NCBI RefSeq assembly: GCF_023715785.1
Contig: NZ_JAMBOX010000007.1
Location: 1-64,000, forward strand
Source of the DNA: Neobacillus niacini
GTDB taxonomy: Bacteria; Bacillota; Bacilli; Bacillales; Cytobacillaceae
Direction: 5' to 3'
DNA length: 64,000 nt
Below are positions 24,579-33,676 of this stretch, one piece after another. Below the pieces are notes generated by a model. It searched no databases and was not told where the DNA came from. It saw only the letters and a list, made by a program, of their open reading frames with translations. How positions within the stretch are numbered: position 1 is the first letter of the stretch; each line of letters opens with the position of its first letter. The position numbers and the translations under genes were made by a program.

Positions 24579-25542
24579 GTACTGGGGTTTCTTTTTCCAA
24601 TTCCTTTAATCTCATTTCCACTTGCTCCGGTGTGAGTTCATGTTCTTTCACATACAGATTTCTTGGGTGGACACGGCACTCATGAGTACAGCCGCGCAAG
24701 TATTTGTGTTCGTTTTCTTCCGAACAGAGTATTTGTTTATTGCACTCCGGATTTGCGCAGTTGACATAACGTTCGCATGGCTCGCCTGTAAAGTAATCCT
24801 TGCCTACAACCACATGCTCAATCCGATTAACTGGAACACTGATCCGTTCATCAAATACGTAGCATTGACCATCCCACAGGGTCCCTTTTGTTTCTGGATC
24901 CTTGCCGTAGGTCACAATGCCGCCGTGAAGTTGGCTCACGTCTTCAAACCCTTCCTTGACCAACCAGCCGGAAAACTTCTCGCAGCGAATGCCGCCTGTA
25001 CAGTAAGTCAGGATTTTTTTTCCTTCCAACATGTCTTTATTCTCATGAATCCAATCCGGCAGCTCACGGAACGCCTTAATTTCAGGTTTAATCGCCCCAC
25101 GGAAATGGCCCAATTCATATTCGTAATCATTACGTGCATCGATCACAACAGTGTCAGGATCCTGCATCGCTTCCAACCACTCTGTCGGGCTTAAGTGTTT
25201 TCCTGTTGTCACATTAGGATCGATATCATCCTCCAAACGGAGAGTCACAAGCTCTTTCCTGTAACGAACATGCATCTTTTTAAAAGCATGTTGTTCAGCT
25301 TCATCCACTTTAAAGACCATTTCGGCAAAACGGGCATCGGCTTTCATCGTTTTGATGTATTCGTCCGTTGCTTCAATCGTTCCCGATACGGTTCCATTAA
25401 TTCCTTCATCTGCTACGAGTATGCGCCCTTTTAAGCCAAGTTCTTTACAAAACTTCAAATGGCCGGCAGCAAACTCCTCGGCGTTTTCTATGGGAACATA
25501 CATGTAATATAAAAGTACCTTGTAAGGTTTTTGAGTTGTCAT
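24571..25542 (-). CDS. trhO: tRNA uridine(34) hydroxylase TrhO (rhodanese family)
   Basis: This is a 323-residue protein. The N-terminal acylphosphatase-like domain has [13 protein letters not shown]. The rhodanese domain (about 115-225) has [19 protein letters not shown] and the active-site loop [11 protein letters not shown] with Cys181. The C-terminal region is Cys-rich ([25 protein letters not shown]) and could bind zinc. This is the TrhO family that hydroxylates U34 of tRNAs with O2 as a step to methoxyuridine in Bacillus-type bacteria. Start by GTAGGTGA. Monocistronic with its own terminator. Confidence 0.92.
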   Translation of the reverse strand: MTTQKPYKVLLYYMYVPIENAEEFAAGHLKFCKELGLKGRILVADEGINGTVSGTIEATDEYIKTMKADARFAEMVFKVDEAEQHAFKKMHVRYRKELVTLRLEDDIDPNVTTGKHLSPTEWLEAMQDPDTVVIDARNDYEYELGHFRGAIKPEIKAFRELPDWIHENKDMLEGKKILTYCTGGIRCEKFSGWLVKEGFEDVSQLHGGIVTYGKDPETKGTLWDGQCYVFDERISVPVNRIEHVVVGKDYFTGEPCERYVNCANPECNKQILCSEENEHKYLRGCTHECRVHPRNLYVKEHELTPEQVEMRLKELEKETPVQG

Positions 25543-25706
25543 TTTCTAATTCACCTACTATTTTATAATCGTCTACTTTTTAAACTCAAAAATATAAAAA
25601 GTATTTTACAGGTTTAAGCAGGTTTTTTCAATGTAAATGCATGGGAAAAGGATGACTTCCTTACATATGCAAAGCTTTTTGCCAGTCGATTTTGGTTGGT
25701 TTCGCA

Positions 25707-25735
25707 TAAAAAAGAACCGATAAATGTTCGGTTCT
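25707..25735 (-). terminator. Terminator after 25734 gene
   Basis: On the minus strand GAACCGA and TCGGTTC pair across a 7-base loop, followed by TTTTTT. Confidence 0.8.
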
Positions 25736-26039
25736 ACGGTTTCATATTCCCTGATTTCAATTTATTTTTCACGTCATAGTATAGGGCCACAATAATATCA
25801 ATGTTATTATCAATAAAGTTCAGTCGGTTTCTGGAAACCTCTGACCACTCACTATTTAGGTGGCGTGCAGATAGAATATGCCTAATGCTAAAGGTATAGG
25901 TGTGATGCAATTCCGAAATAAGATAGCTTGCACCTGAAAGAGGCTCCTTGCTGACTATGCTTTCAATATCATTTTTTAACCAGTCTGGCGCCACCGCAAT
26001 GGCTCTCTTTAACAGCAGTTCATGCTGATCCTCATTCAT
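25734..26039 (-). CDS. Hypothetical protein, 101 residues
   Basis: This protein has no signal peptide or membrane helix and appears mostly helical, with a His-rich middle (ELHHTYTFSIRHILSARH). I do not recognise a family. GAGGAGG lies 7 bases before the ATG and a terminator sits at the stop codon, so it is a complete single-gene unit. It lies between trhO and the frl operon, both on the same strand, but shares no obvious link with either. Confidence 0.7.
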   Translation of the reverse strand: MNEDQHELLLKRAIAVAPDWLKNDIESIVSKEPLSGASYLISELHHTYTFSIRHILSARHLNSEWSEVSRNRLNFIDNNIDIIVALYYDVKNKLKSGNMKP

Positions 26040-26151
26040 GACTTGTCCTCCTCATAATTATTATTTTAATCATGTTTTTTATCATACAACATCATCCGTC
26101 ATTCTCCTAATCCAACCAATAACAAACGCAACAAAAATCATATACGGCGAT

Positions 26152-26184
26152 AAAAAAACCGAACATGCAGCAACATGTTCGGTG
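26152..26184 (-). terminator. Terminator of the frl operon
   Basis: On the minus strand ACCGAACATG and CATGTTCGGT form a 10-bp stem with a 6-base loop, followed by TTTTTTT, 12 bases after the frlB stop codon. Confidence 0.9.
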
Positions 26185-26195
26185 TGTTATATGTT

Positions 26196-27179
26196 CTAGT
26201 ACTCTACCTTCCACATATACCGTCTTGTTGACAGTGGATGGTTGCGTACATCTGCAAGCTGATCGGCAAATTTTCTTAATACATGATTCAGGACAAGCGG
26301 TGCGATATAGCCTTGAACTTCTTTGGAAACCCCGGTGAAATCAAAGTCTTTGGCATCAAGAACCACCAATCTTTTTCCATAGCGACGCGAGAATTCAAGG
26401 GCCCTTTCTTCCAAAGGCCTTGTTTCATCCAGGCCAAGTAAAATGATAAATGGAACATCTTCATCCAGAATCTCAAATGGACCATGAAAGTATTCTCCGG
26501 CATGGATGGCGTGAGAATGAACCCACTGCATTTCCATCAAAATACAAATTGCAAATGAATAGGCCACACCAAAATTTGCTCCACTTGCCATCGTATAAAT
26601 GATCTTTTCATTTTTATAAGATTGAGCAAAATCCTTGGCTTTCAGGGCATATGCGTTGGCAGCCTTATCGTAAAGGGTTTGGAGGTGTTCAAGACTGGCT
26701 TCGACTAAATCTGCTTTTTGATTATTTTCCAATACCTTCAATACCCCAAACACAAGCTGGTAGAGGACAGAATAATTGGTCGTGAGAGCATCCGCCTCCT
26801 CGCCCCATTCATATTTTAAAACAACATCGGATTCTTGGACTAGTGATGACCCTTCTTCATTCGTTAACGATACTGTCAACGCTCCCTTTGTCCTGGCAAA
26901 TTTTGCTGCAGCCACCGTTTCCGGGGTTGTACCGGAATGGGAACAGAGGATAACAAGAGATTGGTTTCCTAACTTTGCGTGATTGCGATGGATAAATTCA
27001 TTGGAATTGTATAAATGGGCATCAAGCTGTTTTGCTTCACGATCCATAACATACTTGCTGGGATACATGATTGCCGATGAACCGCCACATGCCACAAAGA
27101 ATATATTTTTTACATTCCGTTCCTCAACCTCAGCTAACGCCTGCTTTACTTGATTTTTAAGCACTAACTTTGCAGCCAT
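26196..27179 (-). CDS. frlB: Fructosamine-6-phosphate deglycase FrlB
   Basis: This is a 327-residue double-SIS-domain protein. It has FFVACGGSSAIMYPSKYVMD, ILCSHSGTTPETVAAAKFA, IYTMASGANFGVAYSFAIC, MQWVHSHAIHAGEYFHGPFE and the C-terminal HPLSTRRYMWKVEY, all very close to B. subtilis FrlB as recalled. It splits 6-phospho-fructosamines (Amadori products) into glucose 6-phosphate and the free amine or amino acid. It is the last gene of the operon, 24 bases after a related SIS gene. AAAGGAGGG precedes the ATG. Confidence 0.93.
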   Translation of the reverse strand: MAAKLVLKNQVKQALAEVEERNVKNIFFVACGGSSAIMYPSKYVMDREAKQLDAHLYNSNEFIHRNHAKLGNQSLVILCSHSGTTPETVAAAKFARTKGALTVSLTNEEGSSLVQESDVVLKYEWGEEADALTTNYSVLYQLVFGVLKVLENNQKADLVEASLEHLQTLYDKAANAYALKAKDFAQSYKNEKIIYTMASGANFGVAYSFAICILMEMQWVHSHAIHAGEYFHGPFEILDEDVPFIILLGLDETRPLEERALEFSRRYGKRLVVLDAKDFDFTGVSKEVQGYIAPLVLNHVLRKFADQLADVRNHPLSTRRYMWKVEY

Positions 27180-27203
27180 TTCTCTTTCTCCCTCCTTTAA
27201 TGG

Positions 27204-28217
27204 TTAAAATGGAACCTTTTTATAATATCTTCTCGTCGACAGTGGATGCTTTCGCTGCTCCTCCAAATGGCAACTAACCCGCTCGAGTAAGGTGGCCAAA
27301 ACAATTGGGGATAGGTAGCTTCTCAATTCAGCAGAAATCCCGTCAAGTTCATAATCCCTTGTATCAAAAACGGTTAATTCTTTCGAGTAGTGCTTTGCAA
27401 AGCGTTCGACCCTTTCAGCAAGCGGACGGGTCTTATCCTCACCCTTTAATAAAATAATGCTTGTATCCTCTTCGACCAATTCAAGCGTACCGTGGAAGAA
27501 ATCGGATGCATGAACCGGGCGGGTTTTAATCCATTGCATTTCTTCTAAAATACACATTCCGTAATAATAGGTTTGCCCCCAGTCAATTCCTGTCCCGGAA
27601 AGAATGTGATATGGCGTGTGTTTATGTTTTCGGGCAAAGTCAGCGGCACGCTGTTCAGTTGCACTCTTAACCTTCAATAAAACTGCCGGAAGCTGTTTCA
27701 TTTCCTCGACAAATTGATGATACTGAGGAAATTCATTCCGCTTATACATCACCCGGAATGCAATCAAGTAGGATTGGATGTAGAAAGATTCACATGAGGT
27801 ATCATCAGCAGCATAATTCACAAAGGTATAATCGGTTAAATGACCTAAAGGAGTGTCCGCGTGCCCGACTAGACTAATGGTTGTTGCGCCTTTTTCCTTG
27901 CAAAATTGTGCAGCCGCAACCGTTTCTTTTGTCGTACCTGACAGAGAAGGCAGAATCACCAACGACTTTTCTCCTAAAAATTGATGATCCATTAACATCA
28001 GTTCAGAAGAAATTTCCGTAAAGACGGGCAATGTGGAATGATTTTTTAAAATATACTGTGCTGGATACATAAGAATCGTCGCCCCACCGGTACCGACGAA
28101 AAAGACATTTTCCACATCTTTTTCCATTACAACGTCAATTGCTTGATTCAACTCATCCTTTAATTGCACAGCACCAGCTTGAATTCCCAAAAATCTTTCA
28201 GTATCAAAGTTAAACAT
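27204..28217 (-). CDS. SIS-domain deglycase-like protein (FrlB paralog 2)
   Basis: This is a 337-residue double-SIS protein. Shared features with FrlB are VFFVGTGGATILMYPAQYIL, LPSLSGTTKETVAAAQFC, YYGMCILEEMQWI, and HPLSTRRYYKKVPF at the end. It differs in the substrate-facing segments, for example HASDFFHGTLELVEEDTS instead of HAGEYFHGPFEILDEDV. It is closer to the 28310 gene than to frlB. It may form a hetero-oligomer with it or cleave a different Amadori or Heyns-type compound. Salmonella GfrE/GfrF, which act on glucoselysine and fructoselysine phosphates, are a known precedent for paired deglycases. Confidence 0.88.
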   Translation of the reverse strand: MFNFDTERFLGIQAGAVQLKDELNQAIDVVMEKDVENVFFVGTGGATILMYPAQYILKNHSTLPVFTEISSELMLMDHQFLGEKSLVILPSLSGTTKETVAAAQFCKEKGATTISLVGHADTPLGHLTDYTFVNYAADDTSCESFYIQSYLIAFRVMYKRNEFPQYHQFVEEMKQLPAVLLKVKSATEQRAADFARKHKHTPYHILSGTGIDWGQTYYYGMCILEEMQWIKTRPVHASDFFHGTLELVEEDTSIILLKGEDKTRPLAERVERFAKHYSKELTVFDTRDYELDGISAELRSYLSPIVLATLLERVSCHLEEQRKHPLSTRRYYKKVPF

Positions 28218-28309
28218 CGTGTTAATCCTCCTTTTTCTATCTGATGGTGCACTCTGAGAGGCAAAATGAACAAACGAAACGTCCGTTCATTTTGCCATAA
28301 CGCAGCTTT

Positions 28310-29323
28310 TTAGTAGTCCATTTTTCGATAATATCTTCTAAGCTCTAAAGGATGATTTCTTTCCCTCTCAAAATAGACACTGAGTCTACCTGTTAATGCC
28401 CAGTTGACGTTGACGGCAAAAAACTTTCGAAACTCTGCTCTGATTCCATTCAATCGATAGTCCTTAGTATCAATAATGAACAGTTCCTTCGTAATCTTTT
28501 CTGCAAACCGCTCAACGCGCTCTACTAATGGACGTGTTTCATCTTCGCCTTTAAAAAGGATTACACTTGTATCCTCTTCCACCAGCTCGAGTGTTCCATG
28601 GAAAAATTCAGCTGCATGAATGGATTTGGATTTAATCCATTGCATTTCTTCCAAAATGCACATGGCATAAGAGTAGGTGTTTCCCCAAAGATTCCCTGCA
28701 CCTACTAGCATGTGGTAGCCGGTATCTCTGTGCTTAATGGTAAATTGTTCAGCGCGTGAATCGAACGCTTCAAGCGCCTGAACTATGCCTTCTGGTAAAA
28801 GGGCAATTTCTTTAGCAAATTGGTCATATTGCGGAAATTCGTCATGGTTATGGATGAACCGGAATGTCAACAATTGCAAAAATACAAAGAATGTATCAAA
28901 CGAATGCTTTTCATCTGAAGCCAAAATACAATGATCAACTTTCTCTGCAAGTGGTGTGCCAGGTTTTGCTACCAGTCCAATCGTGGTTGCACCCTGATCT
29001 TTACAGAATTGTGCGGCAGCCACTGTTTCTTTTGTTGTCCCGGTAACGGAAGCAAAAATACAAACCGAATCCTTTGATAGATGACGGTGGTTCATCACTA
29101 GTAATTCAGCTGCGATTTCAGCATGTACTTCCAGCGTAGAATTGGACTTAAAAATATACTCATATGGATACATCAGCGCAATCGTCCCGCCGGAGCCGAT
29201 TAAGAAAATATTCTTGAACCCCTTGGCAGATACTTCATCGACAACCTTCTCAATTTCTTCTCGTTTCGCTAGTGCTTCCTGCCCCACCTTTTGTAAAAAT
29301 AACTCACGATCAAATTTTAACAT
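28310..29323 (-). CDS. SIS-domain deglycase-like protein (FrlB paralog 3)
   Basis: This is a 337-residue double-SIS protein. It has FLIGSGGTIALMYPYEYIF, FASVTGTTKETVAAAQFC, AGNLWGNTYSYAMCILEEMQWI, HAAEFFHGTLELVEEDTS, and HPLELRRYYRKMDY. ATG at 29323 is chosen: GGAGG lies 8 bases upstream and the length then equals that of the neighbouring 337-residue paralog. Frames open further upstream run through an operator (TGGTATATACCA at 29363) and are not believed. It is 92 bases upstream of the second SIS gene and has its own operator, so the three SIS genes may also be transcribed from an internal promoter. Confidence 0.88.
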   Translation of the reverse strand: MLKFDRELFLQKVGQEALAKREEIEKVVDEVSAKGFKNIFLIGSGGTIALMYPYEYIFKSNSTLEVHAEIAAELLVMNHRHLSKDSVCIFASVTGTTKETVAAAQFCKDQGATTIGLVAKPGTPLAEKVDHCILASDEKHSFDTFFVFLQLLTFRFIHNHDEFPQYDQFAKEIALLPEGIVQALEAFDSRAEQFTIKHRDTGYHMLVGAGNLWGNTYSYAMCILEEMQWIKSKSIHAAEFFHGTLELVEEDTSVILFKGEDETRPLVERVERFAEKITKELFIIDTKDYRLNGIRAEFRKFFAVNVNWALTGRLSVYFERERNHPLELRRYYRKMDY

Positions 29324-29362
29324 CTGTCCTGCCTCCAATTTTTTTAACATTTGACTTTCATT

Positions 29363-29374
29363 TGGTATATACCA
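29363..29374. promoter_or_regulatory. FrlR operator upstream of SIS genes
   Basis: TGGTATATACCA, a perfect 12-base palindrome in the wider context ATTTGGTATATACCATTTG, is identical in core to the sites near frlR and frlD. It lies 40 bases before the 28310 gene's start codon. Confidence 0.75.
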
Positions 29375-29470
29375 TTTGTACCATTCATGGTAAAAAAACA
29401 TGTCCCAGGCAGAATAGGAAAGGTAAACACCTCCCTATTCAGTTGCCTGAAGACACTTTTTACTCATTTC

Positions 29471-30364
29471 TCACCCTTTAACACTTCCGGCTGTTAAACC
29501 ACGGACAAACTGTTTTTGGAAGATGATATAGGCGATGACCATTGGAAGTGCAGAAATCGCCAACCCAGCCAATTGGATGCCAAAATTGGTGTTTAACTGA
29601 CTTCTTAGGTTCATTAACCCGACTGGAATGGTTCGAAGACTGGAATCCTCCACAAATACTAACGCAAACATAAACTCGTTCCATACATTCATGCCTGTTA
29701 ACAAAGCACAAGATGCAATAATCGGTTTACCCATCGGGATAATGATGTGCCAATAAACCTTCCAGCTATTACAGCCATCGATGATCGCCGACTCCTCCAG
29801 TTCCCTCGGGATGGAGAGAAAATAAGATCGCATCAAGAAAATGGAAAAGGGTAATTGAAACGCTACATACGGCAAGATTAATGCCCAATACGTATTATAA
29901 AGTCCCAGCCCCTGTAGCAGTTTGTATAGCGGAATCAAGCTGACCTGCGGCGCCAACATTAAACCGCTTAGAATGAGAATCAGTAGAATGTTTTGACCCC
30001 TAAATTGAAACCGACTCAACCCATAGGCAGCCATCGATCCCAGTACTACCACTGCCAAAACCGAAACAACCGTCACCAGTACACTATTAAGGAAGAAGTG
30101 TCCAATTCCCGCATCCCAGGCGGATATGTAATTGCCCCAATGCCATTCTTCCGGAAGCGACCATGTGTTTAGAAAAAAGTCACTATTGGATTTGAAGCCA
30201 CTTATAACCAGCCAAAACATCGGATAGATGATGACCAGGGCAAACAGACTAAACCAGACAAGGACACCAGCTTGAAACATTCGATCCTTCAATTTTGTGC
30301 CGAAATGGGTACCACCAGGACTGAGTTCTGTTAGATTTTTTGTCTTTACTGCGGGTTGACTCAT
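29471..30364 (-). CDS. frlM: Sugar-type ABC permease of the frl importer (MalG-like)
   Basis: This is a protein of about 297 residues with six predicted helices and the coupling motif ELEESAIIDGCNSWKVYWHIIIPM typical of carbohydrate permeases. ATG at 30364 with GGAGGTG 7 bases upstream is chosen. The position after a MalF-like permease and a binding protein, within the frl operon, supports fructosamine (Amadori compound) uptake. No gene for a dedicated ATPase is present, and such systems commonly share MsmX. The frlM/frlN names are by position and could be swapped. Confidence 0.85.
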   Translation of the reverse strand: MSQPAVKTKNLTELSPGGTHFGTKLKDRMFQAGVLVWFSLFALVIIYPMFWLVISGFKSNSDFFLNTWSLPEEWHWGNYISAWDAGIGHFFLNSVLVTVVSVLAVVVLGSMAAYGLSRFQFRGQNILLILILSGLMLAPQVSLIPLYKLLQGLGLYNTYWALILPYVAFQLPFSIFLMRSYFLSIPRELEESAIIDGCNSWKVYWHIIIPMGKPIIASCALLTGMNVWNEFMFALVFVEDSSLRTIPVGLMNLRSQLNTNFGIQLAGLAISALPMVIAYIIFQKQFVRGLTAGSVKG

Positions 30365-30368
30365 CTGC

Positions 30369-31256
30369 CTACACCTCCTGTCCTGATTTCCCAAGCTTCA
30401 TCTGGATTAATGAAAGCACCAGGGTAATGACAAAAACAACGGTCCCAATGGTAGAGGCATAACCCATTTCGTCATTTCGGAAGGCAGCACGGTAAAGCAT
30501 TGTGCCTAAAACTTCTGTCGAACGCCCCGGCCCACCGAAAGTCATGATATAGACTTCATCAAATACCTTAAAAGCACCAATCACGGTAATGACTGAGCCT
30601 ACCAACAGCATTTCTTTGATTTGCGGCACCGTAATGTTGAAGAATGTTTTTATCTTGGAAGCACCATCTATCATGGCTGCCTCATAATATTCAAGAGGTA
30701 TTTTTTGCATGGCAATCAAGAATAACATGGCCATATAGCCTGTGTATTGCCATTGTGATACAGCCACCACTGCGTAAATGGCCACCTCACTATCGCCAAG
30801 CCAGGACCGTCCCCATTCCGCTTGGCCGATTGCTTTTAATGCCCCATTCACCAAGCCGACTTCAGGATTGTAAAGCAGCTGCCATAATAAGCCGACGACG
30901 GCAATTGAAATGACAGAGGGAATAAAAAACACAGTTCGGAAAAATGGCTGGAACCTGCGAATCAATTTATCTTCCAATATAGCCGCAATTATTAACCCGC
31001 CGCCTACCTGAAATACCAACGAAATAATAGCGTAAAGCGAGTTGTTTTTTAAGGCAATCAGAAAAACTGGATCCTGAAAAAGCCTTACGTAATACTTTAA
31101 ACCGACAAAGGTTCTCCCGGCATCAAAGGAATTCCACCTAAATAAACTGTTATAAAGGTTTAATACAATTGGCAGAAATACAAAGAACAGAATTAGCAGG
31201 AGTGCCGGCACGATATAGAGTAAGGCGGTTCGTCTGTTACGAAATGTTTTTATCAT
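30369..31256 (-). CDS. frlN: Sugar-type ABC permease of the frl importer (MalF-like)
   Basis: This is a 295-residue permease with six predicted helices, a short cytosolic N-terminus rich in Arg/Lys, and the coupling segment EYYEAAMIDGASKIKTFFNI. It pairs with the MalG-like permease 4 bases downstream. It starts 78 bases after the binding-protein gene. Family and operon place point to import of fructosamines. Confidence 0.85.
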   Translation of the reverse strand: MIKTFRNRRTALLYIVPALLLILFFVFLPIVLNLYNSLFRWNSFDAGRTFVGLKYYVRLFQDPVFLIALKNNSLYAIISLVFQVGGGLIIAAILEDKLIRRFQPFFRTVFFIPSVISIAVVGLLWQLLYNPEVGLVNGALKAIGQAEWGRSWLGDSEVAIYAVVAVSQWQYTGYMAMLFLIAMQKIPLEYYEAAMIDGASKIKTFFNITVPQIKEMLLVGSVITVIGAFKVFDEVYIMTFGGPGRSTEVLGTMLYRAAFRNDEMGYASTIGTVVFVITLVLSLIQMKLGKSGQEV

Positions 31257-31334
31257 CCATTGGCCTCCTTAGAGGGGGTAAACAGGACTTTCCTGCCTAC
31301 CCAGCATTTTTTGCAATCAAGCGCGTCCTCTTTC

Positions 31335-32627
31335 TTACTCCACTTCGCTTTTTACTTGTTTGGCTACATCTTGAACTTCCTTAATGATTTTATCCGGAGA
31401 TTTAGACCCATCAAGCAACAATTGAATATTAGACAAATAAACGTCTGCCACCTTGGCATGTACATCTGTGTCAAGCCATTCTGCCATACCTTCCGCCTGC
31501 TTCATGTATTCGACACCTTCCGCCACTTCCTTAAGAGCGGTGTCAGGGTTAGTTGCTCCATCAATTGGACTTGGCCAGCCAATTTGTTTTACAAGCTTTA
31601 AGGCATTATCTTTACTTGTCAGGAATTTCAGGAATTTTATTGCTTCATCTGGATGCTTTGTTTTCGAAGAAACGATAAATCCATCTGGGGCACCTGTAAT
31701 ATATTTCTGGCTGCCTTTGCCCTCAGTGATGTCCGGCATTGGGAAGAAGCCCCAGTTGCCCTTCATATTTTTGTCCGCATCAGGGAATTCCTCTAGCTCT
31801 ACATAGAAAATGGCTCCTTTACCTGCAAAAAACAATTGCTTGGCCATATCATGTGAACTGGAGTTAACATTTTTCATAAAATATCCTTTTTTATTTAAAT
31901 CAGCGAACATTTCCATCGCCTTTACATAGCCAGGATCCGTGAATTCTCCTGAAGCAGGATTATAGTCTTTCATTCTGACATCCTGTGCAACCATCTTTTG
32001 GTTTAATCCCGTTAAGTAGTGAATGGCTGCCCAAGGGCTTTGGTTTCCAAGAATTAACGGAGTTTCTCCGCCCTTTTTCAGTGTTTCTAAAACATCTAAA
32101 AATTCATCCCATGTTTTAGGGGCTTCCAAATGATATTTTTCGAATATTTCCTTGTTGTAGATAAAGAACTTGCCGTTGAATCGTAACGGAATACCATAAT
32201 TCTTTCCATTTGATGAGAAAGGCTGTAGTGATGCAGGAATAAAGCCATCTTTCCAAGCTGCATCTTCATTTAAATATGGGGTTAAATCCAAAGCTGCATC
32301 AGCACGAACAAATTTGCGGGCAAATTCACCTGACCAGGAGAACATAATATCCGGTACTTCATTGCCGCCTAGAATGACACGAAGTTTATCTTTAATCGGC
32401 TCATCTGCAATGGCTTCCATTTTAATTTTGATATCGGGATTTTGTTTTTCAAACTCTTTTACGACTTCTTCAAAATAGGGAGCAAATTCTGGTTGGGGCC
32501 ACTTATGGAGGAACTTTAAGACAACTTTTCCAGATTCCTCTTCGTTGGAAGAAGAGCTAGAACAACCTGCAACAACGAGTGACATAATTAACATTACTAC
32601 TAATAACAATTTCGCCTTCATTTTCAC
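31335..32627 (-). CDS. frlO: Lipoprotein sugar-binding protein of the frl importer
   Basis: This is a 430-residue extracellular binding protein. It has a lipoprotein signal with lipobox VAGC and Cys22, followed by a Ser-rich linker (SSSSSNEEES). The mature part matches the family 1 sugar-binding fold: FLHKWPQPEFAPYFEEVVKE, FEKQNPDIKIKMEAIAD, and VPDIMFSWSGEFARKF. It would capture fructosamines for the two permeases that follow. The start is GTG at 32627 with AGGAGG 10 bases before it; an ATG two codons later is also possible. Confidence 0.87.
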   Translation of the reverse strand: MKMKAKLLLVVMLIMSLVVAGCSSSSSNEEESGKVVLKFLHKWPQPEFAPYFEEVVKEFEKQNPDIKIKMEAIADEPIKDKLRVILGGNEVPDIMFSWSGEFARKFVRADAALDLTPYLNEDAAWKDGFIPASLQPFSSNGKNYGIPLRFNGKFFIYNKEIFEKYHLEAPKTWDEFLDVLETLKKGGETPLILGNQSPWAAIHYLTGLNQKMVAQDVRMKDYNPASGEFTDPGYVKAMEMFADLNKKGYFMKNVNSSSHDMAKQLFFAGKGAIFYVELEEFPDADKNMKGNWGFFPMPDITEGKGSQKYITGAPDGFIVSSKTKHPDEAIKFLKFLTSKDNALKLVKQIGWPSPIDGATNPDTALKEVAEGVEYMKQAEGMAEWLDTDVHAKVADVYLSNIQLLLDGSKSPDKIIKEVQDVAKQVKSEVE

Positions 32628-32740
32628 TTTTATTAATCCTCCTTATTTTGTTCTACTAAACTATTGAAAATAGCTACTAATCTATCCACCCCCGCAAGAT
32701 ATATTTCACTATTTTATTTCCCTCATTTTAGATAGGGAAA

Positions 32741-33583
32741 TTAAAATGGAATACCGTAACCAAAAGCACCGTCTACCAAGCAGGTTTGCGCTGCAAATTT
32801 TGCTCCTGCTTCTAAACTCTCAGTCAGCAGGACAGCGTGATCGCCTGCCGGATTTTGCTTTTTACCAGCAAGATAATGGAGAATAAAAGCAGTAAAAAAG
32901 GAATCTCCTGCACCAAGGGTATCAACAGGCTGGACAAAATGCGGCTTTTGCCGATAAAATGCATCTCCATCATAGACAATTGACCCGCGGGAACCCATCG
33001 TCCCAATCGCCAGCTGGCTGCCGTAGGAATAAACTTGTTTTAATAGATTCTCAACATCCGGTTCCAGCAGTTGTCCACAGGAGATCAGACTGACATCAAT
33101 AAAGGGACAATTCTTTTTTAGCGAATGATCATTATAGTCACTAGAAAAATCGTATGATACCAAAACACCTGATGTTTTTAATTTATGTAACTCTGAATCC
33201 ATGTCGCTGTAAATGCTGCTGTGAGCAATATCAAAGGTTTTAATATATTCCAAGTCTTCATCTGAAAGGATAACCGGAAAATGCTTTTGCACTCCACCAT
33301 CATTCCCGCCGATGAAAACCCGGTCACCATTTACTAAATCTACGGCCGCGAAGCCATTTTCCCCTTCGTGCTGACGGCAATGGGAAATATCCACTTCCAA
33401 CGCCTTTAAGGTTTCGATAATATGGTCAGCCGCACGATCGTTTCCAAACACACCGAGGTAAGCGGCTTCAATCCCCAGCTGCTTTGCATAAACAGCAAAG
33501 TTTAGGGCATTTCCTCCTGGATACATCGTTTTTTTGTACATATATTTATCGACCACATTATCACCAACACCAATAACTTTCAT
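32741..33583 (-). CDS. frlD: Fructosamine kinase FrlD (PfkB family)
   Basis: This is a protein of about 280 residues in the ribokinase/PfkB family. It has the N-terminal GVGDNVVDKYMYKKTMYPGG substrate-binding part, GNALNFAVYAKQLG, and the C-terminal anion hole and catalytic Asp in VDTLGAGDSFFTAFILHYL. It is close in layout to FrlD, which phosphorylates fructoselysine or fructose-amino acids at C6 before FrlB cleaves them. ATG at 33583 with GGAGGG upstream. Two FrlR-type operators (33608 and 33639) lie just before it, so it is the first gene of the induced operon. Confidence 0.92.
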   Translation of the reverse strand: MKVIGVGDNVVDKYMYKKTMYPGGNALNFAVYAKQLGIEAAYLGVFGNDRAADHIIETLKALEVDISHCRQHEGENGFAAVDLVNGDRVFIGGNDGGVQKHFPVILSDEDLEYIKTFDIAHSSIYSDMDSELHKLKTSGVLVSYDFSSDYNDHSLKKNCPFIDVSLISCGQLLEPDVENLLKQVYSYGSQLAIGTMGSRGSIVYDGDAFYRQKPHFVQPVDTLGAGDSFFTAFILHYLAGKKQNPAGDHAVLLTESLEAGAKFAAQTCLVDGAFGYGIPF

Positions 33584-33607
33584 CAACGGTCCCTCCTTAT
33601 CGATAAG

Positions 33608-33619
33608 TGGTATATACCA
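33608..33619. promoter_or_regulatory. FrlR operator 1 upstream of frlD
   Basis: TGGTATATACCA palindrome between the predicted -10 and the frlD start codon. Its centre is 31 bases from the second site, about three helix turns. Confidence 0.8.
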
Positions 33620-33638
33620 TTTGTGGCATTAAGCAATA

Positions 33639-33655
33639 TGGTATATACCATTATA
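33639..33655. promoter_or_regulatory. FrlR operator 2 and -10 box upstream of frlD
   Basis: TGGTATATACCA (33639-33650) abuts a minus-strand TATAAT (33650-33655), sharing one base. Binding here would block RNA polymerase. A matching -35 is weak. Confidence 0.75.
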
Positions 33656-33676
33656 TTTATTTTGAAGTGAAAATAA

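Noticed and set aside
24622-25194. 190-codon plus-strand frame inside trhO
   Set aside because: Antisense to trhO, which is conserved over its whole length. It has no independent support.
29324-29401. Upstream extension of the third SIS gene by 26 codons
   Set aside because: The extension would translate an operator palindrome, and GGAGG sits correctly before the inner ATG at 29323.
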